Assembly: GCA_044227665.1 (NCBI GenBank)
Contig: JBGAWK010000005.1
Coordinates: 1-64,000, forward strand
Direction: 5' to 3'
From: JBGAWK01 sp044227665
GTDB lineage: Bacteria > Bacteroidota > Bacteroidia > Chitinophagales > JADIYW01
Length of the DNA: 64,000 bases
Both the position numbers and the translations under genes were made by a program. How positions within the stretch are numbered: position 1 is the stretch's first letter; each line of letters starts with the position of its first letter. The notes beneath the pieces are model-generated. The model was not told where the DNA came from and made no database searches. It was given only the letters and a program-made list of their open reading frames with translations. Shown one piece after another: positions 36,113 to 45,357 of this stretch.

Positions 36113-36862
36113 ATGCCAAATTATTTGACATACTTTCTTATTGCGTGGATGGCATTCTTTGCCATACTTATTCCGATACAAATACATGTTTCAGCTCCTT
36201 ACGGTCGCCATGTGAGTAATAAGTGGGGAAAGATGATACCCAATTATTTAGGATGGATTATTATGGAGGGGTGGGCACTTCCGATATTTATTGGAGTATA
36301 TCTCTGGCAGTATAATTCCAACAGCTACAGCTTGTTTTTTGCAGCATTATATGTATTACATTACATATATAGAGCCTTGATATACCCCTTTAGGATTCGT
36401 ACAAAGGGAAAGAAAATACCGCTGACGATTTCTTTTTCTGCCATGTTTTTCAATACTATAAATGCAGGGATTAATGCATGGGTACTAGCACGTTACGTAT
36501 ATTATCCCCAAGGATATTGTAACCAATGGCCTTTTATCGTTGGAATACTTTTGTTTGTTTTGGGGGTATATATCAATATATCTTCAGATAATATATTGAT
36601 ACATCTGCGCAAGCCCGGAGAAATAGGGTACAAGATACCTTTTGGTGGTGCATTCAAGTATGTTTCTTGTGCCAATATGTTTGGTGAAATCATCGAATGG
36701 ACAGGATATGCTATAATGTGTTGGCATCTTGCAGCTGTATCATTCCTGTTCAATACTGCTGCCAACCTTATACCACGAGCTATACACCATCATAGGTGGT
36801 ATTTGCAAACATTTCCCGAATATCCTCAGGACAGAAAAGCGATAATACCTTTTGTGCTGTAA
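36113..36862 (+). CDS. steroid 5-alpha-reductase-family membrane protein
   Basis: 249 aa with about six hydrophobic segments. The C-terminal half shows KPGEIGYKIPFGGAFKYVSC, then ANMFGEIIEWTGYAIM and a late RAIHHHRWYL, with a terminal FPEYPQDRKAIIPFVL. This is the conserved end of the SRD5A/3-oxo-5-alpha-steroid 4-dehydrogenase family (G-Y-K-I-P, then a Y-V-S-x-x-[NH]-x-F-G-E-I-x-E-W motif), which uses NADPH to reduce double bonds in steroids or long-chain enoyl lipids. The bacterial substrate is unknown. It lies 2 nt after the TonB-C gene and 5 nt from the convergent argS. Confidence 0.85.
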   Translation: MPNYLTYFLIAWMAFFAILIPIQIHVSAPYGRHVSNKWGKMIPNYLGWIIMEGWALPIFIGVYLWQYNSNSYSLFFAALYVLHYIYRALIYPFRIRTKGKKIPLTISFSAMFFNTINAGINAWVLARYVYYPQGYCNQWPFIVGILLFVLGVYINISSDNILIHLRKPGEIGYKIPFGGAFKYVSCANMFGEIIEWTGYAIMCWHLAAVSFLFNTAANLIPRAIHHHRWYLQTFPEYPQDRKAIIPFVL

Positions 36863-36867
36863 TAAGT

Positions 36868-38742
36868 TTACATTCTATCTGGCACCTCTATGCCCATCAT
36901 ATTAAAGCAGGTTTTTATAAGGTTGCCTGTAGCCTGAGATAAAGCTATTCTAAAGGATGTTTCAGTAGGTTCTGCCTGAAATATGGAAACCTCGGCGTAA
37001 AATTTATTATAAAGTTTTGCAAGCTCATAGGTATAGTCTATAATCTTAGAAGGATTATATTCCGCAGCAGCATCTTGAAGTACGGTATCATACGCATAGA
37101 TTTTGAGCAGTAGTTCTTTCTCACTAGTATGTAGCGCGTAGTCCTTATGTACAATTATGGAAAGATTGTCTTGTGCTGCTCTACGCAATAAGCTCTGAAT
37201 CCTTGCATAAGTATATTGCACAAAGGGACCCGTATAACCATGTAGGTCTATAGATTCTTTAGGGTCGAATAAAATACGTTTTTTGGGATCTACTCTGAGC
37301 AGATAAAACTTTAAGGCGCCTAAGCCGATAGTAGTATATAATTTTTGGAGCTCCTCCGCTAAAAACCCCTCTGTTTTTCCTAACTCCTCAGTCTGAAGGC
37401 GAGCTTCATTGATCATTTGATCCATCAAGTCATCAGCATCTACCACGGTACCTTCTCGGGATTTCATCTTTCCGCTAGGTAGATCCACCATGCCGTAAGA
37501 GAAGTGGAAGATACCATCAGCATGAGTGCGCCCCATTTTTTGGAGGATACGTTGCAATACTCTGAAATGGTAGTCTTGTTCATTGCCAACTACATATATG
37601 GATTTGTCCATGCCAAAATCCTTATACTTCAGCTCCGCTGTACCCATATCCTGCGTAATATATACAGAAGTGCCATCCGCACGCTGTAACAGCTTGTGAT
37701 CCAATCCTTGATTGCTAAGATCCACCCATATTGAGCCATCTTCTTTCGCATAAAAGTGTCCTTCTTTTAAGCCCTCCTGTACTAAATCTTTTCCAAGTAA
37801 GTAGGTGTCGGATTCGTGATATACTTTGTCAAAGCTGACACCCATTCTCTTGTAGGTGATGTCGAAACCTTCATACACCCATCCATTCATGGTTTTCCAA
37901 AGTTGTATAGTGTCTTTGTCGCCGGACTCCCAGAGCCGCAGTAGTTGCTGTGCTTCTTGTAATGCTGGGGTATAGTTATCTACGAGCTTTTTTAATGCTG
38001 AAAGTGCATCATCATCCTGATGTAGAATATATTTATCTTTCAATTTTTGTGCTGCTTCAAGATGCTTGGCTGCTATAAAGCTAAAATTTCCCGATAGCAC
38101 TTGCTCTAAAAGTGGTTTGCGCTGAAATTGTAGGATACGATCAAATTCGACATAATATTTTCCTACCAAGTGGTCACCTTTGATGCCTGAGGATTGTGGT
38201 GTCTCCCCATTGCCAATTTTTTGCCATGCCAGCATAGATTTACATATATGTATTCCTCTGTCATTAATTAGATTGCAAGTCTTCACATCGTACCCTGCCG
38301 ATGATAGTAATCCCTTCAATGCTATGCCTAGTACATTGTTTCTCACATGACCTAGGTGTATAGGTTTATTAGTGTTTGGCGATGAATATTCTATAAGAAT
38401 CTTTTGGTTGTGGGTCTTGCTGCCGTCAGGACTGTGACTATAGGTGTCCGCTAAGTATTGAATCCAATACGAGTTGATGATGCTCAGATTAAGGAATCCT
38501 TTTACTACGTTGAAACTAGCTATATAATTGCTACCATCCTTCAATGCCTGACCCAGCATGGTTGCCGTAGTTATGGGGTCTTTTTTGCTGATTTTTACCA
38601 GAGGAAATACAACTAAGGTATAATCGCCTTCAAAGTCTTTGGGCGTGTGGTTAAACACCAAAATTCTTGTATCTATTTCATTATTAAATAGTTGGAATAT
38701 GAATTTCTTCACTTCTAAAGCCAAAATTGATGTAATGTGCAT
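36868..38742 (-). CDS. argS: arginyl-tRNA synthetase
   Basis: 624 aa. An N-terminal additional domain (residues 1-about 100) is followed by the catalytic core with LIEYSSPNTNKPIHLGHVRN (the HIGH site is HLGH), VVGNEQDYHFRVLQ, and GKMKSREGTVV (KMSKS-like loop). The DALR anticodon-binding domain closes the protein (GPFVQYTYARIQSLLR ... FNMMGIEVPDRM). It charges tRNA-Arg; the window also encodes the tRNA-Arg(CCT). The upstream interval of 75 nt is divergent with the arginine decarboxylase gene, so arginine use and arginine activation share a promoter region. A weak box, TACTGTTG, lies 2 nt before the ATG. Confidence 0.97.
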   Translation of the reverse strand: MHITSILALEVKKFIFQLFNNEIDTRILVFNHTPKDFEGDYTLVVFPLVKISKKDPITTATMLGQALKDGSNYIASFNVVKGFLNLSIINSYWIQYLADTYSHSPDGSKTHNQKILIEYSSPNTNKPIHLGHVRNNVLGIALKGLLSSAGYDVKTCNLINDRGIHICKSMLAWQKIGNGETPQSSGIKGDHLVGKYYVEFDRILQFQRKPLLEQVLSGNFSFIAAKHLEAAQKLKDKYILHQDDDALSALKKLVDNYTPALQEAQQLLRLWESGDKDTIQLWKTMNGWVYEGFDITYKRMGVSFDKVYHESDTYLLGKDLVQEGLKEGHFYAKEDGSIWVDLSNQGLDHKLLQRADGTSVYITQDMGTAELKYKDFGMDKSIYVVGNEQDYHFRVLQRILQKMGRTHADGIFHFSYGMVDLPSGKMKSREGTVVDADDLMDQMINEARLQTEELGKTEGFLAEELQKLYTTIGLGALKFYLLRVDPKKRILFDPKESIDLHGYTGPFVQYTYARIQSLLRRAAQDNLSIIVHKDYALHTSEKELLLKIYAYDTVLQDAAAEYNPSKIIDYTYELAKLYNKFYAEVSIFQAEPTETSFRIALSQATGNLIKTCFNMMGIEVPDRM

Positions 38743-38817
38743 CGCAACAGTATTTTTTTACAATATAGGTAGCAAAAATATTAATTTTGTGGGTTACTAA
38801 AGGTTATCTTTTCCATA

Positions 38818-40215
38818 ATGAGAGACAGATATATAGATTTGATAGAGCAGACCTACTACTTTCCCCAGGATGGTTTTGACATAGAAGAAGATTGGCTGCG
38901 ATTTAACAAAGTCAACTTGAAGCATATTATTGAGACGTATGGTACGCCATTAAAGATTTCATATTTGCCTAAAATTGGTGAAAATATCAATAAAGCAAAA
39001 AGGTGGTTTCAAGAGGCCTTTGAAAGCTTAGGATATAATGGTCATTATTATTATTGCTATTGTACTAAAAGCTCGCATTTCTCACATGTACTATATGAAG
39101 TACTTAAAAATAATGCACACTTAGAGACATCGTCGTCTTACGATATTGAATTAATACGCTCGTTATACAATAAAAATAAGATTGATAAAAAGCTTAGGAT
39201 TATCTGTAATGGCTTTAAGCCAAAAGGCTATACCGATAATATTTTGGCACTTATTAATGAAGGCTTTGCCAATGTAACTCCAGTTTTAGATAATATGGAA
39301 GAACTAGAGGCGTATGAAGAATTCCAAGGAGAATTAAATATAGGCGTCCGCATGGCGGCAGAAGAGTCTCCAGATTATCAATTTTACACCTCTAGGCTAG
39401 GGGTGAGGCAGAAGGATTTAATACCTTTTTATATAGAAAAAATAAAATTAAATCCTAAGTATAAACTCAAGATGTTGCATTTCTTTATAGATTCTGGCAT
39501 CAAGGATAGTGCATATTATTGGAGCGAACTCAATAAGTGCCTGAGTATGTATGTAGAACTGAAGAAGGTATGCCCCGAACTAAGTAGCCTGAATATAGGT
39601 GGAGGTATGCCTATACGATATTCCTTGGGTTCTAAGTTTGATTATTCCTACCTTATTGAAGAGATAGTCAATAAGATTAAAAATTACTGCAATGAGGCTG
39701 AAATAGAACACCCCAATATATATACAGAATTTGGCAACTATACGGTAGGCGAGAGTGGTGCCACGATATTTGAGGTGATAGGTCAGAAGAAACAGAATGA
39801 TTCAGAGCTATGGTATATGATTAATGGATCGCTGATGACCACTGTGCCAGACGTTTGGGGCATGAATCAGCGATTTATTTTATTGCCCATCAACAACTGG
39901 AATCAGGTGTACCAACGCACGATAATAGGGGGTCTGAGTTGTGACGTGAGCGACTATTACAATTCTGAAGTCCATATAAATCAGGTCTATATGCCTAAGA
40001 TAATTGGAGACCAAAAATTATATTTAGGATTTTTCCATACAGGCGCATATCAGGATTCATTGAGTGGTTATGGCGGTATCAAGCATTGCCTCATCCCCTC
40101 ACCGAAGCTACTCGTTATAGACAAAGATGAGTCTGGAAAACTCAGATATGATTTGTTCTCAGAAGAACAGTCTCCGGAAAGTATGCTTAATATTTTAGGC
40201 TATAACAGACAATAG
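38818..40215 (+). CDS. speA: arginine decarboxylase-like PLP enzyme (fold III)
   Basis: 465 aa, shorter than E. coli SpeA (about 630-660 aa) and like the compact form in Bacteroidota. The PLP lysine lies in YCYCTKSSHF, the phosphate-binding glycine-rich segment is LNIGGGMPIRY, and the acidic EFGNYTVGESGATIFEV follows. The second subunit's Cys/Asp region appears as GGLSCDVSDYY. It decarboxylates L-arginine to agmatine, the first step to putrescine and other polyamines; a different diamine precursor such as ornithine or lysine cannot be excluded. A -7 box TAATTTTG at 38782-38789 and a weaker TATCTTTT 5 nt before the ATG may drive it. Divergent from argS. Confidence 0.82.
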   Translation: MRDRYIDLIEQTYYFPQDGFDIEEDWLRFNKVNLKHIIETYGTPLKISYLPKIGENINKAKRWFQEAFESLGYNGHYYYCYCTKSSHFSHVLYEVLKNNAHLETSSSYDIELIRSLYNKNKIDKKLRIICNGFKPKGYTDNILALINEGFANVTPVLDNMEELEAYEEFQGELNIGVRMAAEESPDYQFYTSRLGVRQKDLIPFYIEKIKLNPKYKLKMLHFFIDSGIKDSAYYWSELNKCLSMYVELKKVCPELSSLNIGGGMPIRYSLGSKFDYSYLIEEIVNKIKNYCNEAEIEHPNIYTEFGNYTVGESGATIFEVIGQKKQNDSELWYMINGSLMTTVPDVWGMNQRFILLPINNWNQVYQRTIIGGLSCDVSDYYNSEVHINQVYMPKIIGDQKLYLGFFHTGAYQDSLSGYGGIKHCLIPSPKLLVIDKDESGKLRYDLFSEEQSPESMLNILGYNRQ

Positions 40216-40246
40216 CCCTAGTGGCGGTAATTATTGTCTAAAAACA

Positions 40247-40254
40247 TATCTTTG
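40247..40254 (+). promoter_or_regulatory. -7 promoter box of lpxK
   Basis: TATCTTTG, a perfect TAnnTTTG, ends 4 nt before the lpxK ATG at 40259. It predicts a leaderless transcript. Confidence 0.6.
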
Positions 40255-40258
40255 GATA

Positions 40259-41368
40259 ATGTCAGTATTCAACTATTTGCTTTGGCCCTTATCTCTCGCT
40301 TATGGAGGCATAGTGCGGCTGAGAAATTATTTGTATGACACTGGATTCTTTGGCTCTGCCACTTTTGATGTGCCTATCATAAGTGTTGGCAATCTAAATA
40401 CTGGGGGTAGTGGCAAGACAATACTTGCCTCATATCTTATTGACTTACTTTCACAACATTTTGCCGTAGGCGTATTAAGCAGGGGTTATGGTAGAAATAC
40501 AACTGGCTATAGAAGTGTTCACCCCCAGAGCAGCTATTATGAGGTGGGCGATGAACCTAAATTGCTCTCTTTGAAATATCCTTTTGTACCTATAGCAGTA
40601 CACGAGCAGCGAATCTTAGGCATACCTGCGATGTATGGCCAGTTTCCTTTTTTGAAGAGTATCCTATTAGATGATGCTTTTCAACATAGATCTGTAAAGC
40701 CTCATATTTCTATATTGCTAACCAATTATGCTGCGCCATACTGGGAAGACCATATCTTGCCTATGGGCAACTTGCGGGAAGCTAAGACCGGAGCCGAAAG
40801 AGCTAATATTATTATTGTCAACAAATGTCCCAAAGTGTTGCGAAGAATAGAAATGGATAATATCGCCAGTAAGATAAATCCTTTAGCTTCGCAAAAAATA
40901 TTTTTTTCCTCTTTACAATACGGCTATCCGTATAATATTCAAATGTCGCAACAAAAACTATTGATTGACAAGGAGACGGCAGTATTGTTAGTAACAGGTA
41001 TTGCCGAACCTTTGCCCCTAGTGCGGCAGCTACAAAAATTTACAGAACACTTGTATTGGCAGCGATACCCCGATCATCATAAATTTAGCAAAGCGGAAAT
41101 CTCACATCTGATTAAATATTGCCGCTCTATTCCTTTAGAGAAGAAATATATCATTACTACCGAAAAAGATGCAGTAAGACTGAGTGAATATCTGAATGAC
41201 TTTGGCGATGAAGGTATCTCTATTTATGCCGTACCCGTGCAGATGACCTTCCTGCCTTATAAGGAGAGTTTTAATCAGTTTATGATGGATTATTTCAACT
41301 ACTACTATCCCCCTCCGCCACCGGATGAAGTTGCTCAGGCTAGTGATATTTCTTCTATGCCGGGGTAG
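40259..41368 (+). CDS. lpxK: tetraacyldisaccharide 4'-kinase
   Basis: 369 aa. The N-terminal membrane-associating segment (LLWPLSLAYGGIVRLRNYLYD) is followed by the P-loop GNLNTGGSGKTI, SRGYGRNTTGY, VGDEPKLLS and the DDAFQHRSVKP box typical of LpxK. It phosphorylates the 4'-position of the lipid A precursor at the inner membrane, so the cell makes lipid A. The C-terminus carries a Pro-rich tail (YYYPPPPPDEV) whose last 34 nt overlap the 3' end of the convergent alkane hydroxylase gene. The ATG is placed by the box 4 nt upstream. Confidence 0.95.
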   Translation: MSVFNYLLWPLSLAYGGIVRLRNYLYDTGFFGSATFDVPIISVGNLNTGGSGKTILASYLIDLLSQHFAVGVLSRGYGRNTTGYRSVHPQSSYYEVGDEPKLLSLKYPFVPIAVHEQRILGIPAMYGQFPFLKSILLDDAFQHRSVKPHISILLTNYAAPYWEDHILPMGNLREAKTGAERANIIIVNKCPKVLRRIEMDNIASKINPLASQKIFFSSLQYGYPYNIQMSQQKLLIDKETAVLLVTGIAEPLPLVRQLQKFTEHLYWQRYPDHHKFSKAEISHLIKYCRSIPLEKKYIITTEKDAVRLSEYLNDFGDEGISIYAVPVQMTFLPYKESFNQFMMDYFNYYYPPPPPDEVAQASDISSMPG

Positions 41369-42462
41369 GTGCTGTCATTACTATCAGCTATAGATTTTCT
41401 ATATTTTTCTACAAGTGGATTCATAATATTAAACCATAGAGGCGGAAACAAGGAAAGCACCATCATCGCAGGATATCCTGTGGGCATCTGTGGTGCATTG
41501 CCAAAATGTCTCAAAATCTGATATTTTCTTCCAGAATTGTAATGGTGGTCGCTATGTCGGGTAAGTTCAAATAAGAATATTCTTCCCATCTCGTGATTAG
41601 AATTCCAAGAATGATGAGGCTGCACTTTCTCAAATCTGTCAGGAGAAATCTCTACACGCTCAAGACCATAATGTTCTATGTAATTCACGGTTTCTAATAG
41701 AAGAGCACCTATAAGCGCACTGATACAAAACCCTGATAATGCTTTCATCCCAGCCCAATAGCTGCCACCGACATAGGAAAACACCCCGAAAATAAAAATA
41801 CAAAATAGCGTTTGAATCACCGTAAACCTTATCATCTCATTCTCCCAAGACAAGATTGACTTCCCTGATTTTCGTAGGCGATGATGCTCCAAATGCCAAG
41901 CCGACAGCCAACTTCCGCTTATTGTCCTGAAATAGTATGTATATATAGGTTCGTTGAGCCGTGACGTTGCTGGATCGTGACGTGTAGCAATATTCTTGTG
42001 ATGCCCCCTATTATGTTCTATAAAAAAGTGCATATACAAAGAGGTAAGTAATAGTGCCTTTGACATTGATTGCTCATAAGGTTTTGAGCGATGTCCTAGT
42101 TCATGACCTAAGTTAATGCCTACTACACCACATCCTATGCCCATAGCGGTCGTGATGCCTACTGCTTCTAATAAACTAAGCGGTTGCACTGCCATCTTGT
42201 AACAATACCAAAATAAGAATACATACAAAAACGGAACAAATAGATATAGTAAAATATCATAATAAGGGTCTTTTCTCTCTAAGGCCTCTTGTTCTTTAGT
42301 AAGATTTACTGTAGTTCCTTTCGAAAATAATTCCACCGTAGGAATAAATCCGAAAGCAAAAAGCAAGGTAAAGTATGTCCACCAACCACTTCCTAAAAAG
42401 GAAATCAATATTACCGTAGGTAATATGATTACAGGCACTAGATACACTAATTTTCTTTTCAT
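41335..42462 (-). CDS. alkB: AlkB-type alkane 1-monooxygenase / membrane di-iron hydroxylase
   Basis: 375 aa from the ATG at 42462. An upstream extension to 42552 is open, but it would contain the -7 box TAATTTTG (42480-42487), so 42462 is preferred. Several membrane segments and all histidine clusters of AlkB are present: HELGHRSKP, EHNRGHHKNIATRHDPA, LEHHRLRKS, NYIEHYGLER and LTRHSDHHYNSGRKYQIL. These bind the di-iron centre that hydroxylates alkane or fatty-chain ends. No rubredoxin is encoded nearby, so the electron donor lies elsewhere. Divergent from a TetR gene with a 94-nt gap holding a 30-bp palindrome. Its 3' end overlaps lpxK by 34 nt. Confidence 0.9.
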   Translation of the reverse strand: MKRKLVYLVPVIILPTVILISFLGSGWWTYFTLLFAFGFIPTVELFSKGTTVNLTKEQEALERKDPYYDILLYLFVPFLYVFLFWYCYKMAVQPLSLLEAVGITTAMGIGCGVVGINLGHELGHRSKPYEQSMSKALLLTSLYMHFFIEHNRGHHKNIATRHDPATSRLNEPIYTYYFRTISGSWLSAWHLEHHRLRKSGKSILSWENEMIRFTVIQTLFCIFIFGVFSYVGGSYWAGMKALSGFCISALIGALLLETVNYIEHYGLERVEISPDRFEKVQPHHSWNSNHEMGRIFLFELTRHSDHHYNSGRKYQILRHFGNAPQMPTGYPAMMVLSLFPPLWFNIMNPLVEKYRKSIADSNDSTYPGIEEISLA

Positions 42463-42479
42463 ACCTATTATATTTATAT

Positions 42480-42487
42480 CAAAATTA
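42480..42487 (-). promoter_or_regulatory. -7 promoter box of the alkB-type gene
   Basis: TAATTTTG on the minus strand, a perfect TAnnTTTG. The predicted transcript start is near 42474, giving a short leader to the ATG at 42462. Confidence 0.5.
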
Positions 42488-42502
42488 ATAAATAATTTCA
42501 TT

Positions 42503-42532
42503 ACTAAACTAAAAAATACATAATAGTTTACT
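42503..42532. promoter_or_regulatory. candidate TetR operator (imperfect palindrome) between alkB and tetR
   Basis: ACTAAACTA, 12 nt, then TAGTTTACT: an inverted repeat matching in 8 of 9 positions per arm (the core TAAACTA/TAGTTTA is perfect). Its left half falls where the -33 region of alkB should be and its right half overlaps the tetR -7-like box TACTTTCG at 42529-42536. Such a placement would allow one repressor to control both genes. Confidence 0.5.
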
Positions 42533-42555
42533 TTCGTCGAAAAATTTAACATTGC

Positions 42556-43233
42556 ATGGGTAGAAAATCTTTAGATAAGGCGCGCAGCCAAGATGTAAAA
42601 AAACAGACACGTATTGTAGAAAAAGTATTGCCTTTCGTACTCATGAACGGCATAAAATTTTATACAATAGATGAGTTAGCAAAAATCGCAAGTATCAGTA
42701 AAGCAACATTTTATCAGCAGTTTCCATCCAAAGATGATTTAATAGCCGCCATTGTAGATTATGTATTGCAAGATATATTGAATATAGAAAAGGTATTAAA
42801 TAATAAGGACATGGATGTCATAGAAAAGTATTTTACGGCTATAGGGATATTTTTTCAAAGTACACAAGGTCTCAGCACCTCTTTTTTGTCAGATATAAAA
42901 ACTACTACCCCCAAAGTATGGGACAAGATAGAGCAATTCATTATGTATTGTAGTCAGCTGATAGCTATGGTTTATGATGAAGGCAAAGCTAGCGGCGTAT
43001 TTAGGGATGTAAACACAGAGTTTCTCATGAGTACAGACAAGCTCTTCTTTTTGCACTTGAGCGACCCCGATTTTTTACAACAGTCGGGGCTAAATTTTCA
43101 GGCTGCCTTTAATGAATATTTCAGGCTGAAATGCTATGCCTTGATAGTGTACAAAACGGAAGAGGATAATACAAAGATAGAAAACTTGATACAGCGTTTT
43201 TTAGTTAGCTATACTCAAAATTTCAAGTCATAA
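42556..43233 (+). CDS. TetR/AcrR-family transcriptional regulator
   Basis: 225 aa. The N-terminal helix-turn-helix is FYTIDELAKIASISKATFYQQFPSKDDLIAAI, the recognisable TetR pattern (A-x-x-A-x-[VI]-S-x-x-[ST]-[FL]-Y-x-x-F-x-[ST]-K-x-x-L) at about residues 35-65. The remaining helical region is the ligand-binding and dimer domain, not conserved enough to name a ligand. It is divergent from the alkane-hydroxylase-type gene, with a palindrome between the two promoters, so it probably represses that gene and itself, relieved by an alkane or fatty acid-like effector (inferred). Its last 19 nt overlap the end of the convergent GT39 gene. Confidence 0.88.
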   Translation: MGRKSLDKARSQDVKKQTRIVEKVLPFVLMNGIKFYTIDELAKIASISKATFYQQFPSKDDLIAAIVDYVLQDILNIEKVLNNKDMDVIEKYFTAIGIFFQSTQGLSTSFLSDIKTTTPKVWDKIEQFIMYCSQLIAMVYDEGKASGVFRDVNTEFLMSTDKLFFLHLSDPDFLQQSGLNFQAAFNEYFRLKCYALIVYKTEEDNTKIENLIQRFLVSYTQNFKS

Positions 43234-45293
43234 ACTGCCGCACCACGTTGTGCTTCCGAAGCAATAGGTGAGTCGGGATTATAGCCAAATTGTATAGTGT
43301 TCTGCCCTGGAGACAGCCACTCAGCACTAATAGGCAATGAGACGTCACCACGTTGTTCTGCATTATTTTTTGGCAAATATATGCTGTGTTTGCTATTGAT
43401 TACAGCGATAACTTCTTGATCATTATCTATGCCTTCTGCCGTAATGAGAAGATTTATTCCTTGAGGAGGAATCGCACCTAGGCTAAAATTCAGTGGACTG
43501 CCTGCCATTTGGTTGTCGTTTTTCCCCAACACCATGACAAAGTTTTGTGTAGCTTGTGGATTGTCTTTATCCCAACTGAAGAAATCAACAGAGCCATCCG
43601 CAGAACTATTGAAGTGATGATGCATATTTTTGAATACAAAATCCCGGCATTTAGGATCTGTGGTAACATTATATAGGTAGTAGTCAGAAATTAGCCACCC
43701 TCTTTGGTTGGTGTTAAAAGTCTTTACCAAGTCTTCATAATTGGTTGCGCCATTGCCTTTGGCATCGCGCTGAGGTGGAGAGAACGGTATCCATTGCCTA
43801 GAGGCTTTATCGTAAGATTGCTGTCTCCACCATAGATTGTTGTCCCTTTGCAGGTAGAAGGTGGTAGCCCAAGGTCCGGTGGTGAGAACGATATCTTCCT
43901 TTTTTATTTTTTTTGCCACCTGTTCCAAAGCCTCATTCCATGAGGTAAAATACCATACAGATAGCTCTTGAGGTACAACCTGTCCCTGCTTTTTTGTGTT
44001 CACCAAAGCAACGCTTTTTTGTGCTGGCACATATAGATAGAGCATCGGTAAAGCCATTGCAACAGCCATTACGGATTTATTTACAGGAATAAATTTTTGT
44101 ATCCAATATAGTACTTCGTAAAAAAATATGGCTATACTTATTAATACAAAAGGGTAGATATAATACATATAACGTGGTAGATTAGGCTCTCTATAGATGT
44201 AGCTCATAACCAAAAAGGGTATCCAAAAGGATAGCAATATGATGGCTGTAGAAAATTGTTTGCGCAAGAGTGGTAACAAAGCACCGTACATACCTAGCAG
44301 ATAATATTTAGGCATATCCGTAGAAAAAACCTTGGTATAAAAATCTCTGACAAAATTTTTCTCCTCCCCATTGTATTTTTCTTTTATAAGATCCCAGTTT
44401 GGCAATACCCAATCCGTATTCGCTGCCACTACAAATTTGAGTAAAATACTTTGAAGCAAGGGCTTACCTTGGGGCGTGAGCATCAAAAACATGATAGCCA
44501 TACCTATCCCACCGAGGAAGACATGTATTTGCTTAAATTTATGTTCTTTTCGCATAAAAGCTGTTAATAGACCATTCATAAATATCAGCGTGATCATGGG
44601 AAATGCCATAATAAAGGCAAGAGGGTGGGCGCTCAAATCCAAAAATAGACCTATAGGCAGCAATATCAACGGTACAAGGCTAAAGCCCCATTGTTGCGAC
44701 CACGATGGATTAAGACGCTGCAAGGGATCTGTTTTTTTTGGAAAAAATGCCCATACAAAAAGAATTATCAATAGCACATTGAAAAATCCAAAAATGGCAT
44801 AATTTCTAGCTATGCGGCCCCAGAATGTGGCATAAAGACTTACAGAAAATAGTAACGATGAAAATATACCTACATAGCTATTGAAAAGCCTCTTTGCCAA
44901 ATAGTATATTAAAGGTATAGTGGCTACACCGTAGATAACGCTGGGAATTCGGGCTATAGCACCACTAATACCAAAAAGCTTAAAAAAGGGTATAATACTG
45001 AAAGTAAGCAAGTACCCCATCTTGTCTTCCTGAAGATAGGGCTTACCTTGTACGGCATGAAGGGCATCATTACAATGTACAAACTCATCTACCCATAGGC
45101 TCAAAAAACCCAGTCGCTGCATTCGAAAAATAAATACTACAATACTTAGTCCCAAAATAAGATATAACCCATATTTATCTAAGGTGTGGAGTATGCTTTG
45201 CAGCACATCTTCTCGGGGTGAGGAGGATATATTTTTCGGTGTTGCAGGAGCTACAGATTTTCCCGAGGGCTTGATTGTCTTTGGTTTAGACAT
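43215..45293 (-). CDS. GT39-type membrane glycosyltransferase (dolichyl-phosphate-mannose-protein mannosyltransferase-like)
   Basis: 692 aa. A Lys/Pro/Ser-rich cytoplasmic N-terminus (about 35 residues) is followed by 10-12 hydrophobic segments and a soluble C-terminal region of about 250 residues. The first extracytoplasmic loop has LWVDEFVHCNDALHAVQGK, which carries the acidic pair typical of GT-C enzymes of the PMT_2/ArnT type. Such enzymes use polyprenyl-phosphate sugar donors at the periplasmic face to glycosylate proteins or lipids. The divergent neighbour at 45358 is a DPM1-like synthase that could make that donor. Acceptor unknown. Its 3' end overlaps tetR by 19 nt. Confidence 0.8.
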   Translation of the reverse strand: MSKPKTIKPSGKSVAPATPKNISSSPREDVLQSILHTLDKYGLYLILGLSIVVFIFRMQRLGFLSLWVDEFVHCNDALHAVQGKPYLQEDKMGYLLTFSIIPFFKLFGISGAIARIPSVIYGVATIPLIYYLAKRLFNSYVGIFSSLLFSVSLYATFWGRIARNYAIFGFFNVLLIILFVWAFFPKKTDPLQRLNPSWSQQWGFSLVPLILLPIGLFLDLSAHPLAFIMAFPMITLIFMNGLLTAFMRKEHKFKQIHVFLGGIGMAIMFLMLTPQGKPLLQSILLKFVVAANTDWVLPNWDLIKEKYNGEEKNFVRDFYTKVFSTDMPKYYLLGMYGALLPLLRKQFSTAIILLSFWIPFLVMSYIYREPNLPRYMYYIYPFVLISIAIFFYEVLYWIQKFIPVNKSVMAVAMALPMLYLYVPAQKSVALVNTKKQGQVVPQELSVWYFTSWNEALEQVAKKIKKEDIVLTTGPWATTFYLQRDNNLWWRQQSYDKASRQWIPFSPPQRDAKGNGATNYEDLVKTFNTNQRGWLISDYYLYNVTTDPKCRDFVFKNMHHHFNSSADGSVDFFSWDKDNPQATQNFVMVLGKNDNQMAGSPLNFSLGAIPPQGINLLITAEGIDNDQEVIAVINSKHSIYLPKNNAEQRGDVSLPISAEWLSPGQNTIQFGYNPDSPIASEAQRGAAVYDLKF

Positions 45294-45357
45294 ATTGTTA
45301 ATATTTTAGATGCGGTTTACTTTCCAAAACTATTAATATTACTTCAAATTTTATCTG

